From the NCBI GenBank assembly GCA_050261515.1, contig JBLNDJ010000056.1, forward strand, positions 62,001 to 126,000: a stretch of DNA of 64,000 nucleotides, read 5' to 3'. The translations under genes and the position numbers were made by a program. Below are positions 41,414-49,471 of the stretch, one piece after another (position 1 is the stretch's first letter; every line of letters begins with the position of its first letter). Below the pieces are notes generated by a model, which saw nothing but the letters and a program-made list of their open reading frames with translations, ran no database searches and was not told the origin of the DNA. The stretch comes from JBLNDJ01 sp050261515 (GTDB lineage Bacteria; Acidobacteriota; Terriglobia; Bryobacterales; Bryobacteraceae).

Positions 41414-43733
41414 CCGACACCGAACTGAACGTCATCGCTGCCGCCGCAATCATCGGACTCAGCAACAACCCGAACACCGGGTACAGCACACCGGCCGCCA
41501 CCGGCACGCCCAGCACGTTATAGACGAACGCGAAAAACAGGTTCTGCCGGATATTCCGCATCGTCCCGCGGCTCAGCCGCCGCGCCCGCACGATACCCCG
41601 CAGGTCCCCGCGCACCAGTATCACCTCCGCGCTCTCGATCGCGATATCGGTCCCCGCTCCCATCGCGATTCCTACATCCGCCTGCGCCAGCGCCGGAGCG
41701 TCGTTGATCCCATCGCCCGCCATCGCCACCACGCGCCCCTCGGCCTGCAGCGCCTTCACAATCTCGCCCTTGCGGTCCGGCAGCACCTCGGCATGAACTT
41801 CATCGATCCCCAGTTGCCGCGCCACGGCCTCGGCCGTTTCCACGCTGTCGCCCGTCACCATCACGACGTGCACGCCATCCTCGCGCAGCATCCGGATCGC
41901 CTCGGCCGCCGTCGCCTTGATCGTATCGGCCACGCCCACCAGCCCCGCCAGCCGCCCGTCCACCGCGACGAAGACTACGGTCTGGCCCGCGTTGCGCAGC
42001 GCATCCGCTTCGGCGGCAAGCTCCGTCGTGTCGATCGAGAGATCGTCGAACAACGCCCGGTTCCCGAGCGTGATGTGCCGCCCCTCCACCGTCCCGCTCA
42101 CGCCCTTCCCGGGGAAGGATTGAAAATCGACCACCGGCGCCGGCCGCAGCCCGAGTTCCACCGCCCCCGCGACAATCGCCGCCGCCAGCGGATGCTCGCT
42201 CGCCCGCTCCAGGCTCGCCGCGAACCGCAACACCTCGGCGTCGGGCTCCGTCGCCAGCCGCGGCTTGCCCTCCGTCAGCGTGCCCGTTTTATCTACAACG
42301 AGGGTATCGACCTTCTCCAGTGCCTCGAGCGCCTCGGCATTCTTGATGAGCACGCCCGCCGCCGCGCCCCGCCCCATCCCGACCATCACGGCCATCGGAG
42401 TCGCAAGCCCCAGCGCGCACGGGCACGCAATGATGAGCACCGCCACGGCGTTCACGAGCGCGTGCGCCAGCCGCGGCGCCGGGCCCACCGCGGCCCACAC
42501 CGCAAACGTCGCCAGGGCCACCAGCACCACCACCGGAACGAACCACGACGCCACCACATCGGCCACCCGCTGGATCGGCGCGCGGCTCCGCTGCGCTTCG
42601 CTAACCATCCGGACAATCCGCGCCAGCAGCGTCTCCGAGCCCACGCGCTCGGCGCGCATCAGGAACGTGCCCGTCCCGTTCACCGTCCCGCCCGTCACCG
42701 CGCTCCCGGGTGTTTTCTCTACCGGAATCGGCTCGCCCGTCAGCATCGATTCATCGACCGCGCTCGCGCCCTCCAGCACCACCCCGTCCACCGGAATTCT
42801 CTCCCCCGGCCGCACCCGCAACCGGTCGCCCGGCGCCACCTGCTTGAGCGCCACGTCCTGCTCGGTCCCGTCCGCCAGCACCAGGTGAGCCACCGGAGGC
42901 GCCAGCCCGAGCAGCGCCCGGATCGCGCTCGACGTCCGTCCCCGCGCCTTCAGCTCCAGCACCTGCCCCAGCAGCACCAGCGTCGTGATCACGGCGGCCG
43001 ATTCGAAGTAGACCTCCATTTCCCCGCCATGCCCGCGGAACGCCGCCGGGAAAATCCCCGGTGCAAGCGTCGCGACGACGCTATAGAGGTAGGCCGTCCC
43101 GGTGCCGATAGCAATGAGTGTGAACATGTTCGGGCTGCGATGCACAATCGACGCCCACCCGCGCTCGAAAAACGGCCACCCGCACCACAGCACCACCGGA
43201 GTCGCCAGCGCCAGCTCGACCCAGTTCATCCAGGCCCCGCCGTGCGCCGGCATCCACATCCCGCCCATCGCAATCGCAAGCAGCGGAACCGTCAGCGCCG
43301 CGGCCACGCGGAACCGCCGCGACATATTTTCGAGCTCCGGATTCGGCTGGTCGTTTGCGGCCGTCACCTCCGCCGGCTCGAGCGCCATCCCGCACTTCGG
43401 ACACGTCCCGGGCCCTATCTGACGCACCTCCGGATGCATCGGGCACGTATAGACCACCATGTGGGTCAGCCCCGCGGGCTGCGGCGGCCTCTCAGGCTGC
43501 CCGGCGAACTTATCCAGACACCCCTTGCAGCAGAAATAGTACCTGCGCCCCTCGCGCTCCGCCGTGAACCGGGCCGTCAGGGCGTCCACATTCATTCCGC
43601 ATATGGGATCTTTCTCTAACACCGGCCCCGCCCCGCCAATCTGTGTCAACCCGCCGGGGAGCCCCGTCCCGCTGCCCTGCCCCGTCCCGCCACCCCCGCT
43701 GCCCTGCCCCGTCCCGCTGCCCCCAATCTGCAT
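41373..43733 (-). CDS. Copper-type heavy-metal P1B-ATPase with YHS and CPMHP modules
   Basis: Exports Cu(I) or a related metal from the cytoplasm. After a Gly/Ser/Gln-rich repeat comes a YHS module (KDPICGMNVD, RRYYFCCKGCLDKF) and a metal-binding segment (YTCPMHPEVRQ, GTCPKCGMALEP). Eight TM helices follow, with CPC in IIACPCALGLATP, the phosphorylation site VVDKTGTLTEGK, HP in ASEHPLAAA and GDGINDAPAL. A classical N-terminal HMA (GMTCxxC) domain is missing; the YHS part replaces it. The start chosen (43733) follows GGGGAA; in-frame ATG 43748 and GTG 43766 would add 5 or 11 residues. It is divergent from hom with about 80 bases between starts. Confidence 0.9.
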   Translation of the reverse strand: MQIGGSGTGQGSGGGGTGQGSGTGLPGGLTQIGGAGPVLEKDPICGMNVDALTARFTAEREGRRYYFCCKGCLDKFAGQPERPPQPAGLTHMVVYTCPMHPEVRQIGPGTCPKCGMALEPAEVTAANDQPNPELENMSRRFRVAAALTVPLLAIAMGGMWMPAHGGAWMNWVELALATPVVLWCGWPFFERGWASIVHRSPNMFTLIAIGTGTAYLYSVVATLAPGIFPAAFRGHGGEMEVYFESAAVITTLVLLGQVLELKARGRTSSAIRALLGLAPPVAHLVLADGTEQDVALKQVAPGDRLRVRPGERIPVDGVVLEGASAVDESMLTGEPIPVEKTPGSAVTGGTVNGTGTFLMRAERVGSETLLARIVRMVSEAQRSRAPIQRVADVVASWFVPVVVLVALATFAVWAAVGPAPRLAHALVNAVAVLIIACPCALGLATPMAVMVGMGRGAAAGVLIKNAEALEALEKVDTLVVDKTGTLTEGKPRLATEPDAEVLRFAASLERASEHPLAAAIVAGAVELGLRPAPVVDFQSFPGKGVSGTVEGRHITLGNRALFDDLSIDTTELAAEADALRNAGQTVVFVAVDGRLAGLVGVADTIKATAAEAIRMLREDGVHVVMVTGDSVETAEAVARQLGIDEVHAEVLPDRKGEIVKALQAEGRVVAMAGDGINDAPALAQADVGIAMGAGTDIAIESAEVILVRGDLRGIVRARRLSRGTMRNIRQNLFFAFVYNVLGVPVAAGVLYPVFGLLLSPMIAAAAMTFSSVSVILNALRLRNLEL
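43671..43717. repeat. Two 20-base copies at 27-base period inside the ATPase 5' end
   Basis: GCTGCCCTGCCCCGTCCCGC occurs at 43671-43690 and 43698-43717. The 27-base period keeps frame and gives two GTGQGSG-type nonapeptides; QIGG(S/A)G also occurs on both sides. This looks like recent in-frame slippage in a GC-rich linker. Confidence 0.8.
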
Positions 43734-43813
43734 AAGATTATTCCCCATCAGGATAAAAAGATTCACTTCAAGAGGCTGAGGTCACATGCCCCCGTGGGCT
43801 ATCATAACGACTT

Positions 43814-45118
43814 ATGCAGCAAGTGAATGTTGGCATCGTCGGTCTCGGCAACATCGGCGGCGGGACCATGACGATCCTCGCCGAAAATGCCGCGCAAATC
43901 GACCAGAAACTCGGCTTCCGGCTCCGAATCGCGGCCGTTTGCGACGTGAAGCTCGCCGACAAGCAGATTCCCGAAGCCCTCGGCCCGGTCTTCAAAACCA
44001 CCGACTGGCGCGAGCTGGTCGCGCACCCCGACGTCCACATCGTCGTGGAACTGGTCGGAGGCACCACCGTCGCGCAGGAGATCATCCATGCCGCCATCGC
44101 CGCCGGTAAGTCCGTCGTCACGGCCAACAAAGAGCTCATGGGTCTCTGCGGCGCCGATATCTGGGAGCGCACTATCGCCGCCGGCACCAACATCGCCATG
44201 GAAGCCAGCGTCTGCGGCGGTATCCCCATTCACGCCGTGCTGCGCGAAGGCATCTCGGGCGACCGCGTCGTCGCCCTCTACGGCATCCTGAACGGCACCA
44301 GCAACTACATCCTCACCGAGATGGAGAAGCACGGCTCGAAGCTCGAAACCGTGCTCGCCGAGGCCCAGCGGCTCGGCTACGCCGAGGCCAACCCTTCGAA
44401 CGACATCGACGGCTTCGACGCGCGCTCCAAACTCGCCATCCTCGCCGCCCTCGCCTTCGGCGAAAAGATCACGCCTTCCGACATCTTCACCGAAGGCATC
44501 CGCCGCCTCTCGCCGGTCGATTTCCAATACGCGCACCACCTCGGCCAGACCATCCGCCTGCTGTGCAAAGCAATCCAGACGCCCGAAGGCCTCATCCTCT
44601 CGGTGCGCCCCGCGCTCATCTCGAAATCGACGATCCTCGCCGGCGTCCAGGGCTCCTATAACGCCGTCTGGGTCAAAGGCCTTTACGGCGAAGACACCTT
44701 CTACTACGGAAAGGGCGCCGGTCCCCGGCCCACCGGCGTCGCCGTCGTCAGCGATCTGATGCGTGTCGCGCGCGAGATCCGCGGCGGCAGCCCCGACCGC
44801 GTCTCTCCCTTCGCGCACCAGCGCCTGGGCGAGTACAAGCCCATTCCCGTCGCGCGCCAGAAGCGGCCCTACTTCCTCCGCTTCCGCGTCGCCGACCGCC
44901 CCGGCATCATCGCCGCGCTCGCCCACATCCTGGCCGGCAAGCGCATCAGTCTCGAAGCGGTCCTGCAACTCCCCTACGGAACCAAGGACGACGTACCTTT
45001 CGTCATTACGCTCGAGCCCACCACCGAGCAAGCCGTCTGCGAAGCCGTCGCCGAAATGTCCAAGCTCGATTTTCTGCTCGAACCGCCGCTCGCGCTCCCC
45101 ATCGAACCGCCTCTATGA
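43814..45118 (+). CDS. hom: Homoserine dehydrogenase
   Basis: Reduces aspartate semialdehyde to homoserine with NAD(P)H, the branch to threonine and methionine. It has 434 residues: a Rossmann NAD(P) domain (VGIVGLGNIGGGTMTIL), the catalytic domain with VTANKELMG, EASVCGGIPIHAVLREG, LNGTSNYILTEM, then NPSNDIDGFDARSKLAILA, and a C-terminal ACT domain (about 350-434, FRVADRPGIIAALAHIL) for threonine feedback. This is the usual bacterial monofunctional layout. A GDDG-like or aspartokinase fusion is not present. The methyltransferase-like gene starts in its stop (ATGA). Confidence 0.95.
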   Translation: MQQVNVGIVGLGNIGGGTMTILAENAAQIDQKLGFRLRIAAVCDVKLADKQIPEALGPVFKTTDWRELVAHPDVHIVVELVGGTTVAQEIIHAAIAAGKSVVTANKELMGLCGADIWERTIAAGTNIAMEASVCGGIPIHAVLREGISGDRVVALYGILNGTSNYILTEMEKHGSKLETVLAEAQRLGYAEANPSNDIDGFDARSKLAILAALAFGEKITPSDIFTEGIRRLSPVDFQYAHHLGQTIRLLCKAIQTPEGLILSVRPALISKSTILAGVQGSYNAVWVKGLYGEDTFYYGKGAGPRPTGVAVVSDLMRVAREIRGGSPDRVSPFAHQRLGEYKPIPVARQKRPYFLRFRVADRPGIIAALAHILAGKRISLEAVLQLPYGTKDDVPFVITLEPTTEQAVCEAVAEMSKLDFLLEPPLALPIEPPL

Positions 45119-45786
45119 AACTGGCGCTGCTGCTGCTCGCGATCGCCTCTCTTATCGCCGCGCAGGTCGCCACCAAAGCGAACGAGCGCTATCGGACGCC
45201 GGAGGGCCGCGCGCAGCTCGCTGCCGGCATGGGCTCGCACTTCCGCGACCAGGAGCAGAATCCGCGCAAACTCGTCGCCGCCCTGGACATCAAACCGGGC
45301 ATGACCGTCGCCGATATCGGCACCGGTCCCGGCTACATGCTTCCGTTCCTCAGCGCTGCCGCCGGCCCGCGCGGCCGGGTGATCGCCGAAGACATCTTCG
45401 CCGACATGCTCGAGCACGCGAAAAAGCGCATCGCGGACCGGAAACTGGGGAACGTCACCGTCGTGCTGGGAACCGCAACGGACCCGAAGCTCCCCGAAGC
45501 GGCCATCGATCTCGCCTTCACTCTCGAGGTCTACCACCATTTCGATTACCCCGCCGAAATGCTCGCGAAGATCCGCCGCGCGTTGCGCGAGGACGGCCGC
45601 CTCGCCATAGTAGATTTTTACCGCAGTGAGGCAGCCATGCCTGGCGGCCACGCGCTCCAGCACATACGCGCCGATCAACCCGAGGTAATCAGGGAAGTGG
45701 AAGCGAACGGGTTCCGGCTCGCCGGGAAACAGGACCACATCCCCGGCCGCCAATACCTGCTGCTGTTCCGGAAGGCTCCGAAGTGA
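45115..45786 (+). CDS. Class I SAM-dependent methyltransferase-like protein with signal peptide
   Basis: A 223-residue protein with a clear signal peptide (MKLALLLLAIASLIAAQ) and a methyltransferase core: motif I VADIGTGPGYMLPFL, IAEDIFADML at the end of strand 2, then DLAFTLEVYHHFDYP and LREDGRLAIVDFYRSE. It resembles the acidobacterial and planctomycete 'methyltransferase domain' proteins annotated as exported. It is the second such exported protein in this window (other at 13591). The substrate is unknown; an extracytoplasmic SAM enzyme is unexpected, so the leader may act as an anchor. Translationally coupled to hom, without an obvious metabolic link. Confidence 0.78.
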   Translation: MKLALLLLAIASLIAAQVATKANERYRTPEGRAQLAAGMGSHFRDQEQNPRKLVAALDIKPGMTVADIGTGPGYMLPFLSAAAGPRGRVIAEDIFADMLEHAKKRIADRKLGNVTVVLGTATDPKLPEAAIDLAFTLEVYHHFDYPAEMLAKIRRALREDGRLAIVDFYRSEAAMPGGHALQHIRADQPEVIREVEANGFRLAGKQDHIPGRQYLLLFRKAPK

Positions 45787-45787
45787 C

Positions 45788-46201
45788 TTAGTCCAGTCCC
45801 GCTTTCATCGTGCAGGAGCCCAAAAAGGACCCCAGCAGAACCGGCACCGACTGCACGAAGTACACGTCCAGGTGCGACGCGAGATAGAGCAACATCCGCT
45901 CAGCCTCCATCTGGCTGAGGTTCGGATCGCTGAACGTCCAGATCAGGTCGCTCAACGCGAACGTCACGAAGCTCGCCGCCGCCCAGCGCCAGATGCGCCG
46001 CGGCCGAAAGCAGCCGAGCAAAGCGCCCGAAAAGAATAACGCGGACTCAACCACGATCAGCCGTGTCGTCTGGTCCGACTGCATGCTCAGGAACCTGGGA
46101 AGCCACAACGAACCCAGGCTGAGGATGGAGGTGACGCCCCACCAGAGCGGATCGGCCGATCCGTCGAATCGAACTCCAGTCGATTTCCGTGGTTCCAGCA
46201 T
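45788..46201 (-). CDS. Small membrane protein of unknown function
   Basis: I do not recognise this 137-residue protein. It has about three hydrophobic segments (WWGVTSILSLGSLWLP, IVVESALFFSGALLGCF, AAASFVTFALSDLIWTF) with a basic loop (RPRRIWRW) between the last two, and a final weakly hydrophobic part. GC-rich third positions support coding. It is convergent with the methyltransferase-like gene and divergent from the PEP-CTERM gene across a low-GC promoter region. Confidence 0.6.
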   Translation of the reverse strand: MLEPRKSTGVRFDGSADPLWWGVTSILSLGSLWLPRFLSMQSDQTTRLIVVESALFFSGALLGCFRPRRIWRWAAASFVTFALSDLIWTFSDPNLSQMEAERMLLYLASHLDVYFVQSVPVLLGSFLGSCTMKAGLD

Positions 46202-46278
46202 AATGCGTACTAGACCTTACTAATAACAATGGAACCACGAAATAGGCACTTAGTCAATTGAAAAATCAACTATTTAGC

Positions 46279-46400
46279 GTACCAGTACCCGGCCGGCCAA
46301 AACCTCTTTTTGCCCCGCTTTGATCTATGAGTACTATAGGACTTACCGAAATTCAATCAGATAGGACCAACCAGACCGCTCATCCCGAGCGTACTGGTAC
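46279..46400. promoter_or_regulatory. Paired GTAC-NN-GTAC dyads in the PEP-CTERM promoter region
   Basis: GTACCAGTAC (46279-46288) and its reverse complement GTACTGGTAC (46391-46400), each preceded by AGC, lie 112 bases apart in the 264-base low-GC gap 46202-46465. The second is 8 bases upstream of TATAAG (46409-46414), a possible -10 box. Positions suit regulator binding to a looped or cooperative site. AGGAAGAGGG precedes the gene start. Confidence 0.4.
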
Positions 46401-46465
46401 AGAAAGCTTATAAGTATGACGCGCATTTAATCAAAATCCGCGTATGATAACAGGAAGAGGGACTC

Positions 46466-47110
46466 ATGCGATTTCCGAACACGTTTCTGGCCCTTGCCCT
46501 GGCGCTGGCCGCTGCCACCGCTGTTTCCGCCACACCTGTCGCCTACGAGTTCATCACCGCGCCCACTTCGCTTGACGACTTTCTGACCCTCGGCTTTCAG
46601 TTCACCCCGAACGCGCCGCTCACCGTGACCAGCCTCGGCTACTACGACGAGGGTGGCGACGGGCTGCTGGCTTCGCATGAAATCGGCATCTTCGACGCAG
46701 GAGGCAACCTGCTTGCGTCCGCGACCGTAGGCTTCGGAACGGCCGCCCCCCTGATCGGAAACTTCCGTTACGTGCCCATCGCCCCGTTGACGCTGTCCGG
46801 ATCGCTCACCTACACGATCGCGGCCACCACGGGCGGATTCGCAGGCGATCCCTGGGCCTTCGGCACGGCTGGATCGATCACGGGCCTCACAGTGAACCCG
46901 CTGATCGGGATCGCGCCCGATGCCGGACGTTACATCTATCCGGGAGCAAACGCATTGGTCTACCCGACCAACACCTTCACTTACACGCTCTACGCCGGCC
47001 CGAACTTCGGATTCGAATCCACCGCCGTTCCCGAGCCCGGCACCTTCGTCCTGCTGGGACTCACGCTTCTCCCGGCCATTGCGCTCGCGCGGCGTTTCAG
47101 GCGGACTTAG
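46466..47110 (+). CDS. PEP-CTERM sorting-domain protein
   Basis: A 214-residue exported protein. It has a signal peptide (FLALALALAAATAVSA), a DUF4082-like beta-rich body with FQFTPNAPLTVTSLGYYDEGGDGL, ESHEIG-type turns and a Tyr/Phe-rich C-terminal half, and a final PEP-CTERM tail: VPEPG, a hydrophobic helix (TFVLLGLTLLPAIALA) and a basic end (RRFRR). Such proteins are processed by exosortase (EpsH/Xrt) and often go to the exopolysaccharide matrix. No exosortase gene lies in this window. A single gene behind its own low-GC promoter region. Confidence 0.88.
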   Translation: MRFPNTFLALALALAAATAVSATPVAYEFITAPTSLDDFLTLGFQFTPNAPLTVTSLGYYDEGGDGLLASHEIGIFDAGGNLLASATVGFGTAAPLIGNFRYVPIAPLTLSGSLTYTIAATTGGFAGDPWAFGTAGSITGLTVNPLIGIAPDAGRYIYPGANALVYPTNTFTYTLYAGPNFGFESTAVPEPGTFVLLGLTLLPAIALARRFRRT

Positions 47111-47973
47111 TCCAGCTTTCTCACAGTCTCGAGCACGACCTTCCCCACCACGGCGAAGCTCTGCGCGCTCAACTTGTCGGCCGTGTCCTTCTCCGTGTGC
47201 CAGTAGGCGTTCCCCGGGCCGTAGTCAAAATCGATCAGGTCCGCCGCGTTCGCCCCCGCCTGCACGAACGGAATGTGATCGTCGAGGATCGCCCCGGGCT
47301 CGCTCGAAAAGTGCCGCCCCTCGCCCAGCCGCGCCGCCGTCTCCCAGATCAGCCGCCGCAGCGTCGGGCTCGAGTTCTCGTCGTTGACAATGTCCAGGTC
47401 GCGGTCGCCGATCATATCGATGTTGATCAGGGCCTTCAACTTCGCCAGCACGCCTTCCGACCGCCACCGCCCGGCCAGGTGGCGGCTGCCGTAAGTGCCG
47501 TCGGTTTCCGACCACTGCGCGATCGCCTCCTCGCCGTCGAACCATACCAGCCACACGTCGTTCTTGTGCGGCGTGCGGGCAATCACTCGCGCCATCTCGA
47601 GCAGGAAGCCCGTTGATGAGCCGCCGTCATTCGCGCCCACGAAGTAACCGCCCGGCATCGACTTCGTGTCGTAGTGCCCGGTGATCGCCACCACGCGGCC
47701 CGAGGTGCCGGGGAACCGCGCGATGATGTTCCGCATCGGGACGGGCCCGAGCGGCGTCGAAGCGCGGAAGTCGTCGTAAACCACCTCGCACTTGAGCGGC
47801 TTCAACTGCGCGGCGATGTACGCCTGCAACTTGCGGATCGCTTCCGAGCCCGAGGGGCGCGGGCCGAACGCGACAACCCTGCGTGTGAATTCGAGCGCCG
47901 CGCCGCCGTCGAACGCCGCGTGCTGCTGCGCTCCGAGCGCCGCCGCAAACAGAACCAAGCCCCACTTCACCAT
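47107..47973 (-). CDS. M28-family protein, glutaminyl-peptide cyclotransferase-like
   Basis: A 288-residue exported zinc protein with a signal peptide (VKWGLVLFAAALGAQ). Zinc site residues are in GHYDTKSM, GANDGGSSTGFLLEMARV and WFDGEEAIAQW. The run FDGEEA, then W and YGSRHLAGRW, is typical of animal-type glutaminyl cyclases, which form N-terminal pyroglutamate, more than of M28 aminopeptidases, which it otherwise resembles. A later His (YWHTEKDTADKL) completes the set. The start overlaps the stop of the methyltransferase gene upstream. Activity is inferred from these motifs. Confidence 0.78.
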   Translation of the reverse strand: MVKWGLVLFAAALGAQQHAAFDGGAALEFTRRVVAFGPRPSGSEAIRKLQAYIAAQLKPLKCEVVYDDFRASTPLGPVPMRNIIARFPGTSGRVVAITGHYDTKSMPGGYFVGANDGGSSTGFLLEMARVIARTPHKNDVWLVWFDGEEAIAQWSETDGTYGSRHLAGRWRSEGVLAKLKALINIDMIGDRDLDIVNDENSSPTLRRLIWETAARLGEGRHFSSEPGAILDDHIPFVQAGANAADLIDFDYGPGNAYWHTEKDTADKLSAQSFAVVGKVVLETVRKLD

Positions 47974-48848
47974 TTCGGACGCGCCTCGATCGTGATGCGC
48001 GCCCCGGCCCTGCATGCCGCCCCAGCCAGCGTGAATGGAACCGCCGCGGCGGCCAGCGCGATGTACAGCAAGTGCTTTAGCAGCTTGATGAACTCGCTCT
48101 CCGCCGCGCCACGCGCCCGGCGCACCGCCGGATCGAGCCACGGCGCAACGCTCGTCGCCAGGTCCGCCGCGCTGCGCCGCGAAAAGTGATTCCGCCGCAG
48201 CACCTCGAAGCCGCAGTACTCGAGCAGCGCCTCCAGGTCGCGCTCGCGGAAGTGGATCAGGTGGCGCGGCACGTCGAGTCCGCTCCACTTCTCCCCGAGC
48301 AGCAGAAACTGCCACGACGCTGCATTCTGACACTGCACGATCAGCCGGCCCGCGGCCCGCAGCAGTTCGCGCGCGGCTTCGAGCGAAGCGGCCGGATCGG
48401 GCACGTGCTCGAGCACATGCAGCATCGTGACGGCCGCGCAGGAGCCGCGCGCCGCTTCCCCGGCGGCGTCGATGCCCGATTCAGCCAGCGCCCGCCGGAA
48501 CTCCGCCCCGTCCGGACTCAAATCGAGGACGGGACCGGAAACGCCCGCGCGATCCAGCGCGCGAACCACGAAGCGAACATCGCCCGCGAGGACGAACCGC
48601 CGGAACGCGCTCTCGATCCGATCCGCAAGCGTCTCCCGCCTCTCGGGCCAGGCCGACGCCCGCGCATATCGCAGCAACTCCGCCGCCCCGGGCCGCGGCG
48701 CCAGGTGCATCACCCCACACCTGCCGCACTCGACCACTTGGAACCGTTCGCTTGTCGTCCTGTACAGCCGGTCCGTGGTCTCAAACAGCGGCTCGCACTG
48801 CGGCCAGCCGCAAGCAGGGCACTCTTGCTCCGTCGTCAATGAGACCAA
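47967..48848 (-). CDS. Methyltransferase with N-terminal zinc ribbon (Methyltransf_23 type)
   Basis: A 293-residue class I SAM methyltransferase of the sugar C-methyltransferase/'class I SAM' group. A zinc-ribbon-like N-terminus has CPACG and CGRCG (about 10-45). The core is degenerate at motif I (VLDLSPDGAEF instead of a GxGxG), with VTMLHVLEHVPDPAASL and RLIVQCQNAASW downstream. The C-terminus has a hydrophobic stretch (LLYIALAAAAVPFTLAGAA) which suggests membrane association. Substrate may be a glycan or lipid precursor. The start is TTG. It overlaps the M28 gene by 7 bases, forming a minus-strand pair. Confidence 0.75.
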   Translation of the reverse strand: MVSLTTEQECPACGWPQCEPLFETTDRLYRTTSERFQVVECGRCGVMHLAPRPGAAELLRYARASAWPERRETLADRIESAFRRFVLAGDVRFVVRALDRAGVSGPVLDLSPDGAEFRRALAESGIDAAGEAARGSCAAVTMLHVLEHVPDPAASLEAARELLRAAGRLIVQCQNAASWQFLLLGEKWSGLDVPRHLIHFRERDLEALLEYCGFEVLRRNHFSRRSAADLATSVAPWLDPAVRRARGAAESEFIKLLKHLLYIALAAAAVPFTLAGAACRAGARITIEARPKW

Positions 48849-48923
48849 GATTCTCTCTTTTCCCCGGCCGGACGCAACTCTCGGGTGGGGCAGCCACCCA
48901 GGTTGGGGCGGCTCGCAGCCCGC

Positions 48924-49469
48924 CTAGACCCGCAAACCCGGCACCACCGCCGGCACCCGCGCCGCGTACTGCTCGAACTCCGCCCCGAACTCCGTCCGCA
49001 GCAGCCGTTCCTCGCTCCGCACGCGCACCGCCGTCCCCACGGCGTAGATCGCCGTGAACACCGGAATGGCGATCCAGCGGCTGTCGACCAGCGCTGTCGC
49101 GAGTGTCAACCCGTAGAGCGCCGTGTAAATCGGATGGCGCACGAACCGGTACGGTCCCGACGTCACCAGTCGGTGCCCTTCCACCAGCCGCGCCTGGTAC
49201 GCGAATTGCCGCCCCAGCGCGCGCTCGCTCGCGCGCATGATCCACACCGACGCCGCCGCGAGCGCGACCGCCGCGATGCCCACCGCCAACCCCGCCTCCG
49301 AGCCCCGCCTGAGCCCGAAGACCACCGCGATCGACAAGCCCTGAATCGCCAGCCCCGCGCCCCAGCGCCGCCCCCGCTTCACCTCGCGCGCCTGCGGCGG
49401 GCGCTTGCGAAACGCGAGCGAAGCGAACAACACCACCCAGCAGGCGTAAACCGCCATCGAGAACAGCAT
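48924..49469 (-). CDS. Isoprenylcysteine carboxyl methyltransferase-family membrane protein
   Basis: A 181-residue integral membrane methyltransferase of the ICMT/phospholipid methyltransferase type. About four hydrophobic segments are visible, then the SAM-binding C-terminal block: LVTSGPYRFVRHPIYTALYG, and RVRSEERLLRTEFGAEFEQYAARV with the conserved Glu residues. Bacterial members methylate small lipids or isoprenoid-like acceptors; the substrate is unknown. The LysR gene ends 2 bases upstream on the same strand, so it may be transcribed with it. Confidence 0.85.
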   Translation of the reverse strand: MLFSMAVYACWVVLFASLAFRKRPPQAREVKRGRRWGAGLAIQGLSIAVVFGLRRGSEAGLAVGIAAVALAAASVWIMRASERALGRQFAYQARLVEGHRLVTSGPYRFVRHPIYTALYGLTLATALVDSRWIAIPVFTAIYAVGTAVRVRSEERLLRTEFGAEFEQYAARVPAVVPGLRV

Positions 49470-49471
49470 CC

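Noticed and set aside
43671..43717. Short spaced repeats resembling a minimal CRISPR.
   Set aside because: Only two 20-base copies with a 7-base gap, at a 27-base in-frame period inside a coding region; no cas genes.
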